IMG/VR virus record: IMGVR_UViG_3300048768_000191
Location: 1-24,401 of that record
Length of the DNA stretch: 24,401 nt
From: a virus
Direction: 5' to 3' (one strand)
The notes under the pieces: model-generated
What the model saw: the letters and a program-made list of their open reading frames with translations, nothing else
Told to the model about the DNA's origin: nothing
Databases searched by the model: none
In this document: positions 15,829 to 23,196 of the stretch, in pieces
Numbering within the stretch: the first letter of the stretch is position 1
Layout of the letters: each line of letters starts with the position of its first letter
Position numbers and translations under genes: made by a program

Positions 15829-16302
15829 ATGCCTTTATATGAGTACCGGTGTGTTGATTGTGGGAGAGAGTTCGAAGAGTTGAGTTCTTTTGAAGATAAG
15901 GATAATAAAAGAGTTTGTCCTTCTTGTTCAAAAGATACTATAGAAAGAAAAGTATCATCCTTTGGAATAAGTACAACTATTAACCCAAGGGTAGATACGG
16001 TTTATAGCCCTAAAGAGATAGATAAAGCTGTAGGGGCTGCAGCAGAAAAAAGATGGGAAAGTTATGACGAAAAGTGGAAGAAGCACTATGATGAGAGAAG
16101 AAAACAGAGGCAAGAAGGTAAAGAGCTAAAAGAAGTACTTATAGATAATAAAGGTCCCGATGGAAAAGTTCATCCATTTGAGCACTTAGGAACAAAGAAA
16201 GAACAAAGTTTCAGAAAAAAATATACCCAGGAATATAAGAAGCAAATAACAGATACTGGTAAAGATGGAAACAAAACGCCAGTTGTTATGGAAATAAAAT
16301 AA
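15829..16302 (+). CDS. FmdB-type zinc-ribbon protein
   Basis: A 157-residue protein with a strong AGGAGG site. Residues 1-45 match the FmdB/CxxC_CxxC_SSSS family very closely: MPLYEYRCVDCGREFEELSS, then RVCPSCSK, then IERKVSSFG. Four Cys (two CxxC pairs) bind zinc. In the family this ribbon is usually a short putative regulatory protein of ~70-100 residues. Here it carries a ~110-residue charged extension (KRWESYDEKWKKHYDERRKQ ... FEHLGTKKEQSFRKKY) that is predicted helical. It sits between the neck-like gene and the sheath gene, so it could regulate late genes or be an accessory structural or assembly factor. Confidence 0.7.
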   Translation: MPLYEYRCVDCGREFEELSSFEDKDNKRVCPSCSKDTIERKVSSFGISTTINPRVDTVYSPKEIDKAVGAAAEKRWESYDEKWKKHYDERRKQRQEGKELKEVLIDNKGPDGKVHPFEHLGTKKEQSFRKKYTQEYKKQITDTGKDGNKTPVVMEIK

Positions 16303-16354
16303 AGGTAAAGTGTAATAAGCTATTAATAATTAAATCAAGATAAGATAACAGAAC

Positions 16355-16390
16355 CATATAAGATCCTTAGCCTATAAAATCCATATAAAA
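16355..16390 (+). promoter_or_regulatory. Cluster of three late-motif copies before the sheath gene
   Basis: CATATAAGA (16355-16363), CCTATAAAA (16371-16379) and exact CATATAAAA (16382-16390) lie in a row in the 134-base gap before the sheath gene, which should be one of the most strongly expressed late genes. No other feature is seen in that gap. Confidence 0.45.
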
Positions 16391-16436
16391 AAATAATTTG
16401 AAATATAATAAGTTTTGAAAATAAAGGAGAAATTAA

Positions 16437-19346
16437 ATGGCTATAGGACCTTTAGAAACCTTTGTATTTCCTGGCGTGTTCGCCCAGACATTTACAGAAT
16501 CAGCAGGAGCGTCAGCAGCCGGGGATATTAGATACCCTGGTATTATTGGAGTTGGGTACGAACAAGTAAGAGTTTCTAATTTTGGTATGATTAGAGGCTC
16601 ATCAGCTATTGCTGATAATCTTATTTTAGAAGAGCTTGTAACCGGTGTCGCAGTTTTAGATACAGATCCAGGTCCAGGTTGGATAGGTGGCGCACAGGGT
16701 ACCACGAATACATTTAGAGTAGCTAATTTCCCTATAGTAGTTGGTGACGGTAAAGGAACAGTAGCAACTCTCCCAGCAAATGTAATAGTTACCGTTGATG
16801 ATGTCCCCGTAGCCGTTAATGCTGTTAATGGTCTTACAGGTGTAGTCACTTTAGTGGATATACCTTTAGAGACTTCCGCTGTTTATGCAAATTATTATTT
16901 CAAAAGAAGAGATACCTATATTGAAAACGAGGATCTCTCTTTTCAGGCTGATGGTCTTACAAACATTTTTAAAGTACGTAATGCCAGAATTGTAAAAGGT
17001 AATAATAGGGGGCAGTCAGCCACAGATTCTGACATAGGTTCTTCAATTGAAATTCTTTATAATCCAAATCCATTAGTCCCCGGTAAAGAATATTTAAAGA
17101 CAGTACCAGTTATACAGGTTACTGTAGATAGTATCATTGCTACCATAGACCATCTTGATGGATCTCATGGAACTTTAATTTTAGATTCAATACCAGTAGG
17201 TGGAGCTAATGTAACAATTTCTTATTTTACGAATTTATGGCAAGATACATATGATATCCTTCCAGCTGCCCACGTCATTGATCTTATTAAAGTAGGTTTA
17301 AGTTCAGATACATCCGATTTTTCAATAGGTCAGGATTGTGTTCTAGCCGGAGAGAATAAATTACATTGGGGAACTTCTTATCAGCTCGCTCAAGGTATTT
17401 ATACTTCAGGGTCTACTCCTTTCGTAAGTAATGTTGTAGCATCCTTAACAGATACTCGAGTTTTTGGTGTACAAGCTACCCCTTCTGTGCTAGGGTCAGA
17501 TACGGACAAAAATTATATCTTATCATCTTACCCAGTTGATGGTACAGGTGTTGGCGAAGCCACTGAGGATCCCTCTAACATAATAGCTTATGTAGGTACG
17601 GATTGGCCAACAGCTTATACTAGCGGCCCTGTTGTTGTTACAGAGATAAATGGAAATGTTATTACTCTTGAGGTACCCCCAGTTCAGACCGCAGGTGAGC
17701 TCGTTTTTGTAACATATTATGAGAGTAATATTTTGGATGATACTTGGACTCTTACTAACGAAGTTCAAGGCGGACCTGGTGTTGGGAAATATTTAGTAAC
17801 TTCTCAACATAGTGGTACGGCATTAGATGTGACTCTTGCTGCTGGAGGAACAATAGCCCCAGTTTATGCAGGTTCAGGTATATCAAATTTTAACGGATTA
17901 ACCTCAACTGTTGAGGTTAATCCGTTAAAAGCAGTAGTTGAAACGGTTACTGTTACTTTTAATGGCACCGGTGGATTTACAGTTACATCCACTGGAAAAA
18001 CAGGTACGGGGCTTGTTAATACAGGTTATCAAGGGCAAACCTATATAGATAGTATTACCGGATTCAGAGTAACCTTTGCTAATATCGCTTTTGCCCCTGT
18101 TTTAGGTAACACTGTTATTTATGATGTTGGAAATCCTTTAAATCCTACAATAAGCAAAGCTTGGATCTCAGCAAGCGCTAGTATTGTAAAAGTAGTCCCT
18201 GGAATTAATCTTACGGTTGCATCAACTTCTGGTGGACTTTTTGATAGTACGGGTGATACTGTTATCCTTAATACTTTTAATAAGAGTGGAAATGAGCCCT
18301 CTGTTGGGGATAATTATTATGTCACATTTGATAAGGACAAGATTGATTATTCAACAAAGTATTATGTTGCAATGCGTGATGTTTATAGGGATTTCGGTCC
18401 TTTGGATATTACCAACAAAATTGTAGTAGGAGCTAATCTTGCTTTCTTAAATGGTGCTAGAGCAGTAGCTATCCAGCAGATCCTAAAAGAACCCGGTCTT
18501 CCGGATGCTTCAGTACAGTCTTATATCGATGGTATAGATGCTTTCGCTACTCCTCTTCCTAACGGAACAAGACCTTCGTTGATTCAGCCTATGACAACGA
18601 ATGCTGATGTAATAGCATACTTGAAATCAAGTAATGCTATTCAGAGTAGCATAACATACCGTAATGAAAGAACAAGTATCATTGGTTTTCCTTTTGGTAC
18701 TACTCCTGATGCTGCTATAGCTAAATGTAAAGGTCTTGCTACTGAAAAAGTGACCCCAGTTTATCCAGAAGCTGCTGTTATAAGTATTACAGATGCTTTT
18801 GGAGCAGAAGTACAATATCTTGTGGATGGGTCTTTCATAGCAGTTGCTATGGCGGGATTAGATGTTTCACCGGCGTACGATATAGCTACACCGCTTACTA
18901 ACAAAACTATTGTTGGTTTTGATAGGTTATATCGTAGGTTGGATGAAGTTACTGCGGCTCTAGTGGCAAATGCTGGATGCACAACATTAGATCAGGTAGG
19001 CAATTCAATTAGAATAAAGATGTATCTTACCTCTGATTTGAGCAATGCTTTTACAAGAGATCCTCGAATTGTTGAAGTAAAACATTTTGTTCAGCAGGGT
19101 ATTAGAAGTAATCTTAACCAATATATTGGTCAAAAGAATTTGCCAACGGTTATTCCTCAGATTACAAGTTCAGTTAATTCTTATTTTGCTACTCTTAAGA
19201 ATACTAAGGTTATTGTAGATTTTAAGGGTATCCATGTTTATCAGGATGCTAATGATCCTTCAACTGTTGATGTCGAAGCTTTCTATAGCCCAGTATTTCC
19301 GTTGAACTGGATTATAGTTACACTTAACTTAAGGCAGTCAGTATAA
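16437..19346 (+). CDS. Contractile tail sheath protein
   Basis: A 969-residue protein with an AAAGGAG site. The N-terminus (LETFVFPGVFAQTFTES, then RYPGIIGVG) and especially the C-terminal domain fit myovirus sheaths. The latter includes NERTSIIGFPFGTTPDAAI (~742-760), VDGSFIAVAMAGLDVSPAYD and FYSPVFPLNWIIVTLNLR near the end (Phe-Tyr-Ser-Pro-Val, then a beta strand). It is long compared with T4 gp18 (659 residues). The extra length comes from the middle, where the recurring beta module appears at ~92-157 and ~175-265 and probably again near ~385-430. These insertions likely decorate the outside of the sheath. The gene is followed by a hairpin, a 388-residue protein and the tail tube. A perfect palindrome (17888-17930) lies within the coding sequence. 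Confidence 0.75.
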   Translation: MAIGPLETFVFPGVFAQTFTESAGASAAGDIRYPGIIGVGYEQVRVSNFGMIRGSSAIADNLILEELVTGVAVLDTDPGPGWIGGAQGTTNTFRVANFPIVVGDGKGTVATLPANVIVTVDDVPVAVNAVNGLTGVVTLVDIPLETSAVYANYYFKRRDTYIENEDLSFQADGLTNIFKVRNARIVKGNNRGQSATDSDIGSSIEILYNPNPLVPGKEYLKTVPVIQVTVDSIIATIDHLDGSHGTLILDSIPVGGANVTISYFTNLWQDTYDILPAAHVIDLIKVGLSSDTSDFSIGQDCVLAGENKLHWGTSYQLAQGIYTSGSTPFVSNVVASLTDTRVFGVQATPSVLGSDTDKNYILSSYPVDGTGVGEATEDPSNIIAYVGTDWPTAYTSGPVVVTEINGNVITLEVPPVQTAGELVFVTYYESNILDDTWTLTNEVQGGPGVGKYLVTSQHSGTALDVTLAAGGTIAPVYAGSGISNFNGLTSTVEVNPLKAVVETVTVTFNGTGGFTVTSTGKTGTGLVNTGYQGQTYIDSITGFRVTFANIAFAPVLGNTVIYDVGNPLNPTISKAWISASASIVKVVPGINLTVASTSGGLFDSTGDTVILNTFNKSGNEPSVGDNYYVTFDKDKIDYSTKYYVAMRDVYRDFGPLDITNKIVVGANLAFLNGARAVAIQQILKEPGLPDASVQSYIDGIDAFATPLPNGTRPSLIQPMTTNADVIAYLKSSNAIQSSITYRNERTSIIGFPFGTTPDAAIAKCKGLATEKVTPVYPEAAVISITDAFGAEVQYLVDGSFIAVAMAGLDVSPAYDIATPLTNKTIVGFDRLYRRLDEVTAALVANAGCTTLDQVGNSIRIKMYLTSDLSNAFTRDPRIVEVKHFVQQGIRSNLNQYIGQKNLPTVIPQITSSVNSYFATLKNTKVIVDFKGIHVYQDANDPSTVDVEAFYSPVFPLNWIIVTLNLRQSV
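17888..17930 (+). repeat. Perfect 43-bp palindrome inside the sheath gene
   Basis: Twenty-one-base arms (17888-17908 and 17910-17930) are exact reverse complements around a single central T. The left arm begins TTTTAACGGATTAACC and the right arm ends GGTTAATCCGTTAAAA. It is read through as sheath residues 484-498 (NFNGLTSTVEVNPLK) without a frame break. The next bases outside (A and G) no longer match. Confidence 0.95.
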
Positions 19347-19351
19347 AAAAT

Positions 19352-19384
19352 ATCCCACTTTCTTTGAATAAGAGAAGGTGGGAT
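19352..19384 (+). terminator. Hairpin after the sheath gene, candidate terminator
   Basis: A thirteen-base stem (ATCCCACTTTCTT with GAGAAGGTGGGAT, two G-U pairs) around a 7-base loop, starting 6 bases after the sheath stop codon. No long T run follows (TACAAATTT), so termination may be partial, which would fit the need for more sheath than downstream products. Confidence 0.5.
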
Positions 19385-19452
19385 TACAAATTTGGAATAT
19401 AATTTTTTAACTATGAGTTCTCCGATTAAGGAGACAAACCGAGGAGTTAATA

Positions 19453-20619
19453 ATGAATAAGCTGGCTTTGGCAGACAGATTCGAAGGCTATTCTAAAATT
19501 TTCGCAAGTGATAGTAACATGGGGATAGATCTTAAGGCAATGGCGGATACTCTTAGAGAGATGCCTGAGGAAAAATTCGCCAAAGTTATCAATGCAAATT
19601 TTGATATTGGGATTGGAAAAGCTGCCCCAATGATGCATCAAAGAACTCCTTTAAGTGACAGACCTCATAATATTGGTGGTGGCCCAAAAGCAAAGATGAT
19701 TCCTGAACAGGGCCTTTCAGATATTGCTAAGAAGCATCAAATCCCTGCGGAAAAGATGAAGAGTATTTATCAGGATATTATGGAAGAAGCGTCTGAAGAA
19801 GTAGAAGCTTCAGAATCTGTTGATGCAAATTTTGACATTGGGATTGGGAAAGCTGCTCCAATGATGCATCAGAGAACTCCGCAGAGTGAAAGACCGTATA
19901 ATGTTGGTGGGCAACCAAAAGCGAAGATGATTCCTGAAAAGGGTCTTGCAGATATTGCTAAGAAGCATCAGATTCCTGCTGAAAAGATGAAAAGTATTTA
20001 TCAAGATATTATGGAAGAAGCATCTGAAGAAGTGGAAGCTTGTATGGATAAAAAAGAAGCAAATATAGAAGCTTGGACAAAGAGTGCTTCAGACCTTGTA
20101 GCTCAGAATTTAGTCCGTGATATCCTTGGTATGGAAAAGTCTATCTGCTGTGATACAAAGCGTCATCAGACTCCTAAACAGATGCCTGATGCTAAGAAGA
20201 AGCAAGAGACAAAAGGAGCTGTTAATAGAGAAGAAGACACTGGTGCTGCATTAAAGCCAGAGCAGGTTCCGAATCTTAGCGTTAAGCTTGATTCTGATAT
20301 GTTTAAGAAGTCAAAGGGTCCTGTAAGAAAAGAAGCTGGTGCAGCTGTAGAAGAGACGCCTGATGCAAAAGCTGCTGAGCCCCAGGAAGTTAAAGATGCT
20401 GGAAAAGTAAAGGATCCTGCAAAAGAAATAGCTAAAATGCAGGAAGATAAAAAGAAAGAAGAACTCAAAGAAAAGTCAAGACCTGAAGTAAAAAAAGAAG
20501 AGACTTCTGAAGTTGAAGCCAATACTCTTGTAGCTGAAGGTATCGAGTTTGATAATGTTATGCAGGAAGTAGATGCTAACGATGAGGATGTCAAGAAATT
20601 AAGTGCATTATTTGAATAA
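19453..20619 (+). CDS. Duplicated-repeat, charged protein between sheath and tube
   Basis: A 388-residue protein; two purine-rich sites precede the ATG (AAGGAGAC and GAGGAG). A 72-residue unit occurs twice (residues ~48-119 and ~125-196): ANFDIGIGKAAPMMHQRTP ... DIAKKHQIPAEKMKSIYQDI, then MEEASEEVEA. A possible worn third remnant follows (KRHQTPKQMPDAK). The rest is Lys/Glu-rich and disordered, ending with ANTLVAEGIEFDNVMQEVDA and a short acidic tail. EVEA recurs three times (both repeat ends and SEVEAN), which resembles the Glu-ending cleavage motifs of phage prohead proteases. Possible roles are an internal head or scaffold protein or a tail accessory factor; no family is recognised. Confidence 0.55.
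   Translation: MNKLALADRFEGYSKIFASDSNMGIDLKAMADTLREMPEEKFAKVINANFDIGIGKAAPMMHQRTPLSDRPHNIGGGPKAKMIPEQGLSDIAKKHQIPAEKMKSIYQDIMEEASEEVEASESVDANFDIGIGKAAPMMHQRTPQSERPYNVGGQPKAKMIPEKGLADIAKKHQIPAEKMKSIYQDIMEEASEEVEACMDKKEANIEAWTKSASDLVAQNLVRDILGMEKSICCDTKRHQTPKQMPDAKKKQETKGAVNREEDTGAALKPEQVPNLSVKLDSDMFKKSKGPVRKEAGAAVEETPDAKAAEPQEVKDAGKVKDPAKEIAKMQEDKKKEELKEKSRPEVKKEETSEVEANTLVAEGIEFDNVMQEVDANDEDVKKLSALFE
19594..19809 (+). repeat. Coding tandem repeat, unit 1 (216 bp)
   Basis: First copy of the 72-residue unit, separated by 15 bases (Ser-Glu-Ser-Val-Asp) from unit 2, giving a 231-base period. It differs from unit 2 mainly in the middle (DRPHNIGGGPKA versus ERPYNVGGQPKA). Confidence 0.9.
19825..20040 (+). 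repeat. Coding tandem repeat, unit 2 (216 bp)
   Basis: Second copy of the 72-residue unit. Many differences from unit 1 are silent third-base changes, so the duplication is old enough to have diverged under protein-level constraint. Confidence 0.9.
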
Positions 20620-20652
20620 TACGTTTTTTGTATAACGATAGGAGATATAACA

Positions 20653-21366
20653 ATGCCAGTATCATCTGAAAGTGTATACACCCAGACTCAGTATGGAGTT
20701 TCTCCAGAAACTCTATCGGTAGTAAGCGCCAGGAATAGGATATATGCTGTCCCTGCCTGGGGTGGAAACCAGAAGCAAATAGGTGTTGTTGCCAACTTCA
20801 ACCCTACTGAAGGTCGTACAATTGAACCTGTCAGAGGGATAGGATATGGCGATCGTGTTATGGAATTAGTCCCAGGTATGACTGATCCTATGACTATCGC
20901 TATTACAAGAACGGCACAATATTTGTCCATGATTATGCAGGTTTTTGGTTATAAAGGCGGTGTAGATGGTATATGTCGTTCCTTGAGACACCATAAGTAT
21001 CCTTTTGATATCAGACAAGAACTTATTATTGGTGCTCTTGCCAGATATTCTAATGGATCCGATTTCACAGGTTCAGGAGTTGCCACTCCTTATACCGATG
21101 AGAATAGTGTAAATGGTATCAGCTCGCTTCTTCCTGGCGGTACGACACCAACAGCCCTACAAGCCCTTATTACTCTTTATGAAGCTTGCTGGATGTCTGA
21201 TTGGAGTTCGACGTTCGCATCTGATACAGCTCTTGTTCAAGAAGATGTAACGGTTAATGTTACAGATATCGTCGCAGTAGAGCTTACACCTCCTACGGAT
21301 AGTTCAACGGATGTGTTCTCTTCTGATGCTATATCTAAGTTTGTACAGCAGGTTAAGGCTGTATAG
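20653..21366 (+). CDS. Probable tail tube protein
   Basis: A 237-residue protein with an AGGAGAT site. It lies downstream of the sheath gene and upstream of chaperone-like and tape-measure genes, the usual tube position. Residues ~48-120 (FNPTEGRTIEPVRGIGYGDR, LVPGMTDPMTIAITRTAQYL, DIRQEL) match the pattern of T4-gp19-like and other myovirus tube proteins: an N-terminal beta barrel loop, then a strand-helix segment. Asp/Thr/Val-rich strands follow (VQEDVTVNVTDIVAVELTPP). Its length fits within the usual 140-240 range. It has no motif of its own upstream and is probably transcribed with the 19453 gene. Tube identity is likely but rests on order plus pattern. Confidence 0.65.
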   Translation: MPVSSESVYTQTQYGVSPETLSVVSARNRIYAVPAWGGNQKQIGVVANFNPTEGRTIEPVRGIGYGDRVMELVPGMTDPMTIAITRTAQYLSMIMQVFGYKGGVDGICRSLRHHKYPFDIRQELIIGALARYSNGSDFTGSGVATPYTDENSVNGISSLLPGGTTPTALQALITLYEACWMSDWSSTFASDTALVQEDVTVNVTDIVAVELTPPTDSSTDVFSSDAISKFVQQVKAV

Positions 21367-21560
21367 GGTTGAGTTTGTTTTAGTATATGTATTGAGATAA
21401 TTGGGGATATTCCCATAAAGATTCATATAATATATTATATCCATATTCATTTTAAATAATAACAGATAAGATCCTCAATCTTTATTCTACGAATATTCCC
21501 CGCTTAATTTTTGTATCTTTAATAATCTTCTTATTTAAATATCATATAAAAGGAGTCTTT
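21367..21560. other. AT-rich gap between tube and chaperone genes
   Basis: A non-coding gap of 194 bases. It holds an imperfect long-range inverted pair (GGGGATATTC near 21403 and GAATATTCCCC near 21490), a CATATAATA variant (21424-21432) and the exact late motif at its right end. No ORF, tRNA or strong terminator is seen. Confidence 0.4.
21543..21551 (+). promoter_or_regulatory. CATATAAAA motif adjoining a ribosome site
   Basis: Exact copy of the nonamer, running directly into AGGAG (21551-21555) and only 18 bases before the ATG. A transcript started ~12 bases downstream would lack the ribosome site, so here the element may act at RNA level or the CATATAATA variant at 21424 may be the real promoter. 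Confidence 0.3.
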
Positions 21561-22136
21561 ATGTCTTCGAAGGATGTTTTTTCTTCAGTCAAGGAATCAT
21601 TTAAGTTCAAAAAATTTGCTACTATCAATGGTATTAAGTACGGGTTGGCCGTTCTTAGTATGGGTCAGGAGAAAAAAGTTAATGCTTATTTAGAGACTAT
21701 AACCAATAATGAGTCTATGGAATATCTTAATGAACTTAGAAGGGCAATTGTTTCAGAAGCTATGATATCCATTAACGACGAAGTTTTAGGAAAAACTGTA
21801 AAGATTCCTGGAGACAACGGAACTGAAGTCGAAAAAGACAAAGCTATAGCAGTAAAAGAATTATTGGGTGACTTACCTGCTCAAGTTACTACTGATCTTT
21901 TTGATGTCTACGTTGATATAAGGGAGCAGTCAGAGGAGGCACTTAAAAAAGAAATGAAATATGATTGGTTTAAGACTCCAGAACAAAGAGATAAAGATCT
22001 TGAAGAAAAGAATAAAAAGGAAGCTGAGCTTGAAAAGAATTTAGGGGCCACCCCAGAGAAGACTAAAGAGGATGAGATCCCTGATATAAAGTTAACTAAG
22101 GTAGTTGAAGCTAGTATTGATGAAGTGCCTAAATAA
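21561..22136 (+). CDS. Tail assembly chaperone-like protein (first of pair)
   Basis: A 191-residue protein with an AAAAGGAG site. The N-terminal domain (KKFATINGIKYGLAVLSMGQ, EKKVNAYLETITNN, ELRRAIVSEAMISINDEVLG) fits the pattern of tail assembly chaperones encoded between tube and tape measure. The C-terminal ~80 residues are charged and probably disordered (KNKKEAELEKNLGATPEKTK). In many phages this gene is joined to the next by a programmed frameshift; here I find no canonical slippery heptamer, and the next ATG lies two bases after this stop, so simple translational coupling is more likely. Confidence 0.6.
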   Translation: MSSKDVFSSVKESFKFKKFATINGIKYGLAVLSMGQEKKVNAYLETITNNESMEYLNELRRAIVSEAMISINDEVLGKTVKIPGDNGTEVEKDKAIAVKELLGDLPAQVTTDLFDVYVDIREQSEEALKKEMKYDWFKTPEQRDKDLEEKNKKEAELEKNLGATPEKTKEDEIPDIKLTKVVEASIDEVPK

Positions 22137-22138
22137 AC

Positions 22139-23188
22139 ATGGAGATAGAAAAAGCTTATAGTAACCTTGAAAATATTATAACATATGGTTTTTTATGTAG
22201 AGGCATATGTTACAAGGATAATACTATTATTCTTAAAACTATATCCGATAAAGAGTATAAATTGATATCTTTTTATACCCCAGATCAATCTGATCAGTTA
22301 TCATTATGTAGATTAGCTTTTTCTACTTTTATGGTTGATGGGAACAATTTTTTGATAGACAGAAATAAGAATATTCCGGAATTAATTGACTTTTATAAGG
22401 ACATACCTGTAACAGCCTTTTCTAAGATATTGACTGATACTAATGATTTGCATAAAGAATATATTGATTCTTTAGATTTCTTAGAGGGTTTTTGTTACAC
22501 GGATAGATCAAGAGTCTTATGGAATATTTATAGAGGAGTTAATAACCTTAACTTTTATGGTATTGAAGGTTCTGATAAAATAGGTATAAATAGTACTCAG
22601 GAAAGCTGGGTAGCCATAAATCAGCAGTTGGATTCAGAGGAGGGCTACAATAGGGATTTTAGGCTTTCTTTAATGGTAGCCTCCTCCATGAATAGCAAAG
22701 GCTGTAAAAGCATAGAGAATAAATATGAATTTCATAAGACTGAATTGGAAGAGCTAAGAAAAGACATAGCAAAATATGGATATGATAAAAGAAGGATACT
22801 TAAGAAGAAGGAAGAGAAGGATGGGTGGGCAGTTCCGTTAAAGACTCGAGAGGATATAGTAAGAGAGCTCAACAGAGAAATGTCCGGGAATATAGATAAG
22901 CATGATGCTTTTATCGATAACTGGATAAAAGAACAAAAAGAAAAGTCCGAGGAAGCAAAGAGATTACTATCAGAAAAGCAAAAAGCCTATAGAGAAAAAC
23001 TTAATAAAGATATTGATTTTACTAAAATGGAAGATTCCAGGATTGCTACCCCTGAGGAAGTTAAAAGATTGATGAGTAAAAAAGTTATTCCAGGGGTAGT
23101 AAGACCGTCTGATCCTTTGGAGAAGAAGTATAGTAATGAGGATGTCATTAAAAAAGTCAGTGGGACTGTTATTAAAAGTAATAAGTAG
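22139..23188 (+). CDS. Second tail-assembly gene, coupled to the first
   Basis: A 349-residue protein starting two bases after the previous stop codon with no ribosome site of its own, implying translational coupling. Residues 1-190 look globular (ENIITYGFLCRGICYKDNT, LAFSTFMVDGNNF, NPSY-free alpha-rich segment), and residues ~200-349 are long charged helices (HKTELEELRKDIAKYGYDK, IKEQKEKSEEAKRLLSEKQK). The tape-measure gene follows 8 bases later. Position and architecture suggest the second chaperone partner that coats the tape-measure protein during tail assembly. The specific family is not certain. Confidence 0.5.
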   Translation: MEIEKAYSNLENIITYGFLCRGICYKDNTIILKTISDKEYKLISFYTPDQSDQLSLCRLAFSTFMVDGNNFLIDRNKNIPELIDFYKDIPVTAFSKILTDTNDLHKEYIDSLDFLEGFCYTDRSRVLWNIYRGVNNLNFYGIEGSDKIGINSTQESWVAINQQLDSEEGYNRDFRLSLMVASSMNSKGCKSIENKYEFHKTELEELRKDIAKYGYDKRRILKKKEEKDGWAVPLKTREDIVRELNREMSGNIDKHDAFIDNWIKEQKEKSEEAKRLLSEKQKAYREKLNKDIDFTKMEDSRIATPEEVKRLMSKKVIPGVVRPSDPLEKKYSNEDVIKKVSGTVIKSNK

Positions 23189-23196
23189 GAATTATC

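Noticed and set aside
16433-16849. A 138-codon open frame on the minus strand.
   Set aside because: It is the reverse of the well-supported sheath N-terminus; no independent start signals.
19594-20040. CRISPR-like or non-coding direct repeat.
   Set aside because: Two long, in-frame coding copies with silent differences; no short repeats and spacers.
20166-20681. A 171-codon open frame on the minus strand.
   Set aside because: It lies opposite a Lys/Glu/Ala-rich gene whose codon use opens the antisense frame. No ribosome site or recognisable protein pattern, and it crosses into the next gene.
22128-22141. Programmed -1 frameshift at CCTAAATAAAC.
   Set aside because: It does not form an X-XXY-YYZ heptamer in the zero frame, and the other frame is stopped immediately upstream.
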